Below are positions 58,922 through 64,000 of a stretch of 64,000 nucleotides of DNA, in pieces. Within the stretch, counting starts at the first letter, position 1. Every line of letters starts with the position of its first letter. The stretch spans positions 372,672-436,671 of the forward strand of contig JAFSOC010000015.1 of assembly GCA_017447185.1 (NCBI GenBank). Reading direction: 5' to 3'. The stretch is from Clostridia bacterium. GTDB lineage: Bacteria; Bacillota; Clostridia; Christensenellales; Aristaeellaceae. A model generated the notes under the pieces. The model saw only the letters and a list, made by a program, of their open reading frames with translations, did not search any database and was not told the origin of the DNA. Both the position numbers and the translations under genes were made by a program.

Positions 58922-60024
58922 GGATTCGTCTCTCCGTTCCATGTCATGGTCAGTTCCAGGGATATATGATCGCCGACCGGATTGGTTTCGCTGATGGTCC
59001 CTTTGTCCGTTACAGCAGTTCCTGTGCCGATACGCACCAATGTATCATCTTTCGAAGCTTTGGACTTGGAATAGCTGTTAAGTGTGGTCAACGTATAATT
59101 GTCAGCCTTCCGCTCATCGAATTTCTCCGTGTCAACCCGGTAAACCGCCAGCTCATAGGTCATTTCCTTTGCACCCACCTTTGACCGGGCACTTTCAATG
59201 ACGGTAACAGTATTTTCCGCCTTCAGCGTCGGTTTTTCCGCCACTACCCATTCGTTCATGGCCTGGTTCTTCTTCAACCGCTCCTGTGTTGTGTAGTCAG
59301 CGCTGAAACTTTTTGTGTTATAATCGTAAATAAGATATCCGGTCAATGCTCCAATGCCGATTACAAGCATCGCACACAGCAGGGCGATATGACGTTTTGT
59401 AAAGTCCAGGGCTACCCTCCCTGCGGGATGGAATCCCGATCGGGCCAACGCAGGAATCATTGCCTTGAAAACGATCATCAGCAGCAGTCCTTCAATGGGC
59501 AGCATGATGATGTTCTTAACAATCCGGATCAGCACAAAAGGATGGTAGGTAGCCAGGTGCAGCACGTCCCTGTAATACAGCACCATGATCGGTTCATTCA
59601 GAAGGATGTTGATAAACAGGTTGACACATAATTTGGAAAGAATCAGCCGTAAAGGCGTGATATCCGTGCTGTAAAGGAAAAGAGCAAAGATAAAGGATCC
59701 GCCCATCTCCAGCAGAATAAACGGAAAGAAATATACACCGTTCGGTGCAATCAGGTATCCCAGTGAATCTGAAAGCGCACCGCTCAGCAGTCCTACAACC
59801 GGACCGTATACCATGGAGCCCAGCGCATTGATAATGAAACCGAATGAGATGTTCACATCTGTAGCCACCGGAATCCGCAGCGGTTTCATCGCAATCCGCA
59901 GGGCTAGGACCAGTGCCGCAAAAACAAGCATCCGTGTATTCTTCAGTTCGGAAAAAGCCTGCCGCCAGTATTCGGCGCAGAAAGGTGTGCGGAAATACTT
60001 CCGCTGGATCGTGCTTTTAGGCAT
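58918..60024 (-). CDS. folT: Folate ECF transporter S component FolT with extra C-terminal domain
   Basis: Binds folate in the membrane and needs an EcfA1/EcfA2/EcfT module for uptake. The S-component core (about 25-200) has RIAMKPLRIPVATDVNISFGF, LGSMVYGPVVGLLSGALSD, GVYFFPFILLEMGGSFIFAL and LLNEPIMVLYYRD, matching Clostridial FolT. Unlike normal FolT (about 170-190 residues) it continues through another helix (about 230-250) into a soluble domain (about 255-368). A THF riboswitch immediately upstream supports folate specificity. The start overlaps the terminator hairpin region; AAGGAGG lies 8 bases before the ATG. Confidence 0.9.
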   Translation of the reverse strand: MPKSTIQRKYFRTPFCAEYWRQAFSELKNTRMLVFAALVLALRIAMKPLRIPVATDVNISFGFIINALGSMVYGPVVGLLSGALSDSLGYLIAPNGVYFFPFILLEMGGSFIFALFLYSTDITPLRLILSKLCVNLFINILLNEPIMVLYYRDVLHLATYHPFVLIRIVKNIIMLPIEGLLLMIVFKAMIPALARSGFHPAGRVALDFTKRHIALLCAMLVIGIGALTGYLIYDYNTKSFSADYTTQERLKKNQAMNEWVVAEKPTLKAENTVTVIESARSKVGAKEMTYELAVYRVDTEKFDERKADNYTLTTLNSYSKSKASKDDTLVRIGTGTAVTDKGTISETNPVGDHISLELTMTWNGETNP

Positions 60025-60029
60025 GAAAA

Positions 60030-60087
60030 AAGCCTCCTTTCAAATCAAACCGTTCCGTTCAGAATGGATTTTGATTCGCAGAGGCTT
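60030..60087 (-). terminator. Expression platform of the THF riboswitch: terminator hairpin covering the folT ribosome binding site
   Basis: On the minus strand AAGCCTC (60081-60087) pairs with GAGGCTT (60030-60036), and inside it AATCAAA (60070-60076) with TTTGATT (60043-60049). The 3' arm contains the GGAGG of folT and ends in TTTTTTC, so the hairpin can both terminate transcription and hide the ribosome binding site. Confidence 0.75.
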
Positions 60088-60097
60088 CTGCCGAAAA

Positions 60098-60196
60098 GCA
60101 GCGGGATGCGCATTTTCCACCGCACGGCCCCCGGCCGCTTCGTTCCATGACAACTCCCCGTTCATGAACACTTTACGCGGAAAACGCTACTCTGCC
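60098..60196 (-). ncRNA. Tetrahydrofolate riboswitch (THF-I class)
   Basis: Read on the minus strand: GGCAGAGTAG, then CGCGTAAAGTG, GAACGGGGAGTTGTC, ACGAAGCG, TGCGGTGGAAAATGC and GCATCCCGCTGC. These match the conserved blocks of the known THF riboswitch (GGAGAGTAG, CGCGTTAAGTG, GATGTCGTC, ACGAAGCG, GCGGTGAA, GCATCCGCTCC) in order. P1 is GCAG/CTGC (60192-60195 with 60098-60101), and GCGTTTTCC pairs with GGAAAATGC. It directly precedes folT, as in other Clostridia. The loop of one stem is longer than usual. Confidence 0.93.
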
Positions 60197-60248
60197 TTTA
60201 CGAATCAGGCAATAACCGTCCGTTCGGATCTTAATCCGGCCGGGTGGA

Positions 60249-61343
60249 TTATTTTGCAATAATATATCCTTTCCTGCACAGCAGTTCCGCTGTCAGGATA
60301 CCTCCGCCGGCGGCGCCGCGGATCGTATTATGGCTCAGGCACACAAACCGCCAGTCGAAGATTTTGTCTTCCCGCAGACGGCCGATGCTTACACCGAATC
60401 CATTCTGGAAATCCCGGTCCAGCCGCGTCTGCGGACGGCTCGGATCCTCAAAATACTGGAGGAAGGGCTTCGGTGCACTGGGCAGTTCCAGCCTTTGCGC
60501 TTCCGTCTCGTAGTTTGCCCAACGTTCAAGGATCTGTTCTTTGGTTACTTTTTTCGCAAACCTCACGGAAACCGCGGCCATATGACCGTCGCTTGCGGCA
60601 ACCCGCAGACACTGCGCGCTGATGATGGGCTTTTCGGCGTTTACAATCACTTTTCCGTTACCCTTGTCTTCAACCTGGCCCCACAGCTTCAGCGGTTCAT
60701 TCTCACTCTTCTCGTCTTCCCCTCCGATATAGGGAATCACATTATCCACCATTTCCGGCCAGGTCCTGAAAGTCTTTCCAGCACCGCTGATGGCCTGGTA
60801 GGTACATACACTGACCTCTGTAGGCTCAAAATCCATCAGTGGTGTCAGTGCCGGCACATAGCTCTGGATGGAGCAGTTGGGTTTCACGGCGATAAATCCG
60901 TATTTGCTGCCCAGCCGCTTCCGCTGGGTCTCAATCACTTCGAGATGAGAAGCATTGATTTCCGGCACGACCATGGGAACATCCTCGACGCCCCGGCAGG
61001 CACTGTTGTTACTGACGATCGGCACTTCATGCTTTGCGTAATTCTCTTCCAGCGCACGGATCTCATCTTTCTTCATATCCACCGCACAGAAGCAGAAATC
61101 CACCTTGGCGGCTACTGCGTCAATATCTGACGCATCCACGATCTCCATATCCTTTGCGTAGTCGGGAATCGGCCAGTCAAAAGCCCAGCGCTCGCCGACG
61201 GCTTCGCTGTATTTCTTCCCTGCGCTCCGGGCGGAAGCCGCCAGGCACGTCACCTTAAACCATGGATGATCTTTCAGCAGGGAAATGAAACGCTGGCCTA
61301 CCATGCCGGTTGCACCGATGATACCTACACGATACTGATTCAT
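60249..61343 (-). CDS. asd: Aspartate-semialdehyde dehydrogenase, archaeal/fungal-like type
   Basis: Reduces aspartyl phosphate to aspartate semialdehyde for lysine, threonine and methionine (and diaminopimelate). The NADP motif is GIIGATGMVGQRF; the catalytic Cys lies in VKPNCSIQSYV; YQAISGAGKTF and RVAASDGHMAAVSV follow. At 364 residues and with the NCSIQ motif it is the longer type, not the short GCGNCS-type common in Bacilli. The ATG at 61343 has GGGAGGT 10 bases upstream; an upstream in-frame ATG at 61421 overlaps the -10 and so cannot be used. Confidence 0.94.
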   Translation of the reverse strand: MNQYRVGIIGATGMVGQRFISLLKDHPWFKVTCLAASARSAGKKYSEAVGERWAFDWPIPDYAKDMEIVDASDIDAVAAKVDFCFCAVDMKKDEIRALEENYAKHEVPIVSNNSACRGVEDVPMVVPEINASHLEVIETQRKRLGSKYGFIAVKPNCSIQSYVPALTPLMDFEPTEVSVCTYQAISGAGKTFRTWPEMVDNVIPYIGGEDEKSENEPLKLWGQVEDKGNGKVIVNAEKPIISAQCLRVAASDGHMAAVSVRFAKKVTKEQILERWANYETEAQRLELPSAPKPFLQYFEDPSRPQTRLDRDFQNGFGVSIGRLREDKIFDWRFVCLSHNTIRGAAGGGILTAELLCRKGYIIAK

Positions 61344-61368
61344 ATGATTCTCGACCTCCCATGTAAGC

Positions 61369-61407
61369 AAAAAGCCGCCTCCATCGACGGCAGGGCGGGA
61401 TTCCCGC
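61369..61407 (-). terminator. Leader hairpins of asd, second one terminator-like
   Basis: On the minus strand GCGGG/CCCGC (61395-61407) forms a first hairpin, then GCCGTC (61386-61391) pairs with GGCGGC (61374-61379) and is followed by TTTTTG. A terminator here would end transcription between promoter and start codon, so asd may be attenuated. Confidence 0.5.
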
Positions 61408-61419
61408 TTTGCTTGATGC

Positions 61420-61449
61420 ATCTTATCATGTTGCCCCTTCCCCTGTCAA
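61420..61449 (-). promoter_or_regulatory. Promoter of asd
   Basis: Minus-strand -35 TTGACA (61444-61449), 18-base spacer, extended -10 TGATAAGAT (TAAGAT at 61420-61425). Confidence 0.75.
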
Positions 61450-61468
61450 CTTTATCCGGCCTTTCGTA

Positions 61469-61501
61469 CAGGCAAAAAACAGGCAGGATTTTCCTCCTGT
61501 T
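61469..61501. repeat. Short palindromic element, copy B
   Basis: Begins ACAGGCAAAAAACAGG and ends CCTCCTGTT; AACAGG (61478-61483) pairs with CCTGTT (61496-61501) and AGGA with TCCT. On the minus strand TTTTTTG follows, making it terminator-like toward the asd promoter. It resembles the element at 13382-13412. Confidence 0.45.
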
Positions 61502-61550
61502 ATGTTGAAAATAGAAATAAAAATACCCTTCAATCCGGGAGGTTAATAAA

Positions 61551-62264
61551 ATGAGAAGAATCGATAACTACCTGAAAAATGAAACGGATCAGCCTGTTCA
61601 GAACGGAAAAGTGCAGATTCCGCCTTTTGACAAGATGAGCCTGCATTTTGTCATTCCTCTTGTCAGTTTTTATGCTGTGATCGGCCTGCTGCTACTCCTT
61701 CTGAACGATTGGGTCACCAATGTTGCAGCCTGGGCCGTTGCAGCCGGATTGATACTCTTTGGAGGATGGTTCCTCCTGAGGTACATCCGTTCCGATATTA
61801 GAAAACGTCTTGCAGGCGCGGATATGGCCATGGGTCTTGTTCTGCTCCTGGCAGGAATTCTGCTGATCTGCAGTCCTTCCGATATGCGGGAAGTCTTCCC
61901 GAAAATCTGGGGTCTTAGTCTGATCTTCGGCGGATTCCTTAAGATACAGTATGCCTTTGATGAAAAGAGTGTCAAAGTACAGCGCTGGTGGATTATGCTC
62001 ATCTTCTCCGCAGTTTCCCTGGCAATCGGCATCCTTGCCTTGCTGAACAAATCTGTTTTCGGTGATAATCAGCACACTGTCATCGGTATTTTCATGGTAG
62101 GCGAAGCCATCCTGGACCTGGTAACCTATTTCCTTCTCTCCCGCGGCATGAAACTTCATTCCCCTGCAGTTGCAAGCGTCCCTGCAGCTGCCTCTGATCC
62201 TGTTCCGGTTTCTGCTCCTGTCCCGCAGCCGGAGTCTGAATCCACCGTTTCGGAGGACGAATAA
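61551..62264 (+). CDS. DUF308-type membrane protein
   Basis: A 237-residue membrane protein. Six helices pair up in three hairpins (about 35-55/60-80, 90-108/115-130, 145-163/175-195), the DUF308/HdeD pattern. The N-terminus is cytoplasmic and the tail is Pro/Ala/Glu-rich. A strong GGGAGG precedes the ATG by about 10 bases. Its stop overlaps the sirtuin start by one base (TAATG). Function of the family is mostly unknown; some members relate to acid stress. Confidence 0.8.
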   Translation: MRRIDNYLKNETDQPVQNGKVQIPPFDKMSLHFVIPLVSFYAVIGLLLLLLNDWVTNVAAWAVAAGLILFGGWFLLRYIRSDIRKRLAGADMAMGLVLLLAGILLICSPSDMREVFPKIWGLSLIFGGFLKIQYAFDEKSVKVQRWWIMLIFSAVSLAIGILALLNKSVFGDNQHTVIGIFMVGEAILDLVTYFLLSRGMKLHSPAVASVPAAASDPVPVSAPVPQPESESTVSEDE

Positions 62265-62980
62265 TGAAAAACGAAGCCCTTCAACGTTTTGTCGATGAAG
62301 CGGAGCACATCGTTTTTTTCGGTGGCGCCGGTGTGTCCACGGAATCCGGTATTCCGGATTTTCGCAGTGTCGACGGGCTGTATAACCAGAAATACGACTA
62401 TCCTCCGGAGCAGATTCTTTCACATACTTTTTTTATGCATCGGCCGGAGGAATTTTTCCGCTTTTACCGTGATAAAATGCTTCCTCTCGAAGCAAAGCCC
62501 AACGCTGCCCACCTGAAGCTTGCGGAATGGGAAAAAGCCGGCAGAATGACCGGTGTTGTCACCCAGAACATTGACGGTCTCCACCAGGCTGCCGGCAGCA
62601 GACTCGTTTTTGAGCTTCACGGCAGTATCCATCGTAATTACTGCATGAAGTGCCGAAAATTCTATCCCCCGGAATATATCCGTGACAGCCGCGATCCCGT
62701 TCCTGTCTGTTCCTGCGGCGGACGGATCAAACCGGATGTGGTTCTTTATGAAGAAGGGTTGGATAATGATGTAGTGGATGGTGCCATCCATGCTATCCGC
62801 TCTGCCGATCTCATGATTGTCGCCGGCACAAGTCTCACCGTGTATCCTGCCGCTGGCCTTCTACGCTATTTCCGCGGCAGGCGTCTTGTTCTGATTAACC
62901 GGGATGCCACAGCCATGGATGCGGAATGTGATCTTGTGCTTCATGAAAAAGTGGGCGAAATCCTCTCTTCCCTTTCCTGA
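62264..62980 (+). CDS. NAD-dependent protein deacylase (sirtuin, Sir2/CobB type)
   Basis: Removes acyl groups from lysines at the cost of NAD. GAGVSTESGIPDFRS binds NAD, TQNIDGLH follows, the catalytic base is His119 in ELHGS, and zinc is held by C127, C130, C149 and C151 (CMKC, CSC). The 238-residue length is normal. The spacing C-x2-C...C-x-C (one residue in the second pair instead of two or three) is slightly unusual. GGAGG precedes the ATG. Confidence 0.94.
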   Translation: MKNEALQRFVDEAEHIVFFGGAGVSTESGIPDFRSVDGLYNQKYDYPPEQILSHTFFMHRPEEFFRFYRDKMLPLEAKPNAAHLKLAEWEKAGRMTGVVTQNIDGLHQAAGSRLVFELHGSIHRNYCMKCRKFYPPEYIRDSRDPVPVCSCGGRIKPDVVLYEEGLDNDVVDGAIHAIRSADLMIVAGTSLTVYPAAGLLRYFRGRRLVLINRDATAMDAECDLVLHEKVGEILSSLS

Positions 62981-62988
62981 TTTTTCTC

Positions 62989-63017
62989 TTGACAAATCCT
63001 TCTCCCTTTTGTATGAT
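62989..63017 (+). promoter_or_regulatory. Consensus promoter upstream of the HelD-like gene
   Basis: TTGACA (62989-62994), 17-base spacer, TATGAT (63012-63017). Transcription should begin near 63024, about 96 bases before the HelD start. Confidence 0.8.
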
Positions 63018-63051
63018 TTGCATCCACACGCTTGCAGGATCAACAATCCGT

Positions 63052-63091
63052 AAGCCTCTGCGAATTCACTGATTCCGGCAGAGGCTTTTTG
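63052..63091 (+). terminator. Intrinsic terminator in the HelD leader
   Basis: AAGCCTCTGC (63052-63061) pairs perfectly with GCAGAGGCTT (63078-63087), with an inner GAAT/ATTC, then TTT. It lies between the promoter and the HelD start. An upstream GCTT and GGAT/ATCC hairpin (about 63030-63055) would use the first four bases of the stem, a possible antiterminator. Confidence 0.8.
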
Positions 63092-63119
63092 CTGTCCTTC
63101 CCGGAGAAAGGAAAACTAA

Positions 63120-64000
63120 ATGAAATACTCAGTCACGCTCCCGGATCATCCGGCCGCACCGGAAGAGCATCTTCATCTGCAGCAAACCTGTGATGCCATC
63201 TCCCGTGAAATCGCGGAAGTGGAAGCCCTCACCGGCGCGAAAGCCGGTGTCCATATGGATGTGCAGATGAAGGAAGATCCGGATCAGCAGGAAGAAGTCA
63301 CGATCCAGCTTTTCCGTCTACAGCTGGACCGTCTTCGACAGCTTTCCATGGCTGCCGGGCAGGCCTATTTTGCACGCTTGGATTTCACGCCTGCCGGAGC
63401 TTCTCCCGAAATCTGGTATCTCGGCCGCTGGGGAGTTCTGGATCCCCTCACCTTTGATTCGATCGTGGTGGACTGGAGGTCTCCCGTTGCCAATCTCTAC
63501 TATTCCGGCCAGATCGGCCCTATGGACTATACCGCTCCGGACGGACGTGTCACCGGTGAGCTGACCCTGAAACGCATGCTTACCGTACGTGAACAGAATC
63601 TTATCAGTCTTTTCGACAGCGGCATTGTCTCCCAGGAAGCCTATCTGCAGGAAGTTCTCGGTTCTGTTTCAACCGACCGCCTCCGGGAAATCGTTACTAC
63701 CATCCAGGCGGAACAGAATATTGTTATCCGCCATCCTCTGACGCAGAATCTCCTTGTACAGGGATCTGCCGGCTCCGGAAAGACCACCATTGCTCTTCAC
63801 CGTATTGCTTATCTTCTTTACACTTTCCAGAAAACCCTGAAACCCGAAAACATGATGATTCTGGCACCCAACCCTCTCTTCCTGTCCTACATTTCACAGG
63901 TCCTGCCGGATCTTGGCGTCGAAAGGGTTGTCCAGACCACTTTTGAAAGCTGGTGCCGGGAAGCTATGGGGAGCCGCATGCCGAAAATACGGCGGGAGAG
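63120..64000 (+). CDS. HelD-like UvrD-superfamily ATPase, N-terminal part (cut by window edge)
   Basis: About 293 residues are visible. A charged helical N-terminus (DAISREIAEVEALTG, 20-90) is followed by YLGRWGV and VVDWRSPVANLYYSG, then the Walker A motif VQGSAGSGKTTIALHRIAY (near residue 214) and MILAPNPLFLSYISQVLPDLG. This order is that of HelD/RNA-polymerase-interacting helicases, which release stalled RNA polymerase. The frame is open at the right edge. AAAGG precedes the ATG at 63120. Its leader contains a terminator. Confidence 0.87.
   Translation, partial: MKYSVTLPDHPAAPEEHLHLQQTCDAISREIAEVEALTGAKAGVHMDVQMKEDPDQQEEVTIQLFRLQLDRLRQLSMAAGQAYFARLDFTPAGASPEIWYLGRWGVLDPLTFDSIVVDWRSPVANLYYSGQIGPMDYTAPDGRVTGELTLKRMLTVREQNLISLFDSGIVSQEAYLQEVLGSVSTDRLREIVTTIQAEQNIVIRHPLTQNLLVQGSAGSGKTTIALHRIAYLLYTFQKTLKPENMMILAPNPLFLSYISQVLPDLGVERVVQTTFESWCREAMGSRMPKIRRE

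Noticed and set aside
61344-61421. Upstream in-frame ATG giving asd 26 more residues
   Set aside because: The ATG overlaps the -10 of the promoter, so it would not be in the mRNA.

Overview
The window reads as a chromosomal segment of an anaerobic, fermentative Firmicute of class Clostridia, with roughly even base composition. Reasons: Gram-positive style AAGGAGG ribosome binding sites, ATG/GTG/TTG starts, consensus SigA promoters, a tetrahydrofolate riboswitch on folT, an ecfA1-ecfA2-ecfT-truA block, DUF951, DUF177-rpmF, the MoxR/DUF58/transglutaminase cluster, and many secreted proteins with Pro-Thr linkers and SH3-like domains. A gut or rumen Christensenellales-like lineage would fit but is not provable here. 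I see no rRNA, tRNA, phage, IS element or CRISPR array. No stretch without a gene exceeds 300 bases.

Layout. 1-6562 (minus): the yceD-rpmF-valS-rsmH-rsmI translation operon, with ackA upstream. 6712-7881 (plus): tmcAL, divergent from ackA. 7868-9253 (minus): a cysteine-bearing COG2509 flavoprotein. 9410-13380 (plus): an envelope cluster (LytR-CpsA-Psr protein, zinc-ribbon membrane protein, RsiV-like protein). 13457-17915 (plus): ilvE, an unknown gene, an RluA-type synthase, a GH27 alpha-galactosidase and a small C4 protein. 25276-17923 (minus): pgcA, a YesL-like protein, a methyltransferase, hslO, a HEAT protein and a zinc-ribbon TPR protein. 29813-25373 (minus): moxR, DUF58, transglutaminase. 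29946-31798 (plus): birA, acpS, GDPD. 38255-31768 (minus): a very large SH3/Pro-Thr surface protein, a 36-residue membrane protein, a CapA-like protein, an unknown protein and an UlaG-like hydrolase. 38437-45061 (plus): GNAT, a phosphoesterase-like protein, ecfA1A2T, truA and a second COG2509 flavoprotein. 47229-45107 (minus) against 47488-49974 (plus): a divergent extracytosolic flavin module. 56104-50063 (minus): murI, an EF-G-like GTPase, pepT and a secreted lipase-like protein. 56283-58265 (plus): DUF951 and a secreted Ig-like protein. 61343-58298 (minus): asd, THF riboswitch, folT, nth. 61551-64000 (plus): DUF308, a sirtuin and a HelD-like ATPase running off the right edge.

How the genes work together. 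The flavin module is the most self-contained candidate system. A secreted reductase with two FMN-attachment motifs faces a lipoprotein FMN transferase (ApbE) carrying a fused NusG-II domain, plus a Gx-type membrane protein. The reductase promoter has a perfect LacI-type palindrome between its -35 and -10. The ECF ATPase/EcfT block probably powers FolT, which lies 16 kb away under the THF riboswitch and has an unusual extra C-terminal domain. Several leaders (folT, asd, helD) place a terminator-like hairpin between promoter and start codon, suggesting premature termination is a common control device here. The envelope proteins share a zinc-ribbon / one membrane helix / large outer domain plan, and two relatives of known enzymes (CapA, metallophosphoesterase) have lost metal-ligand motifs.
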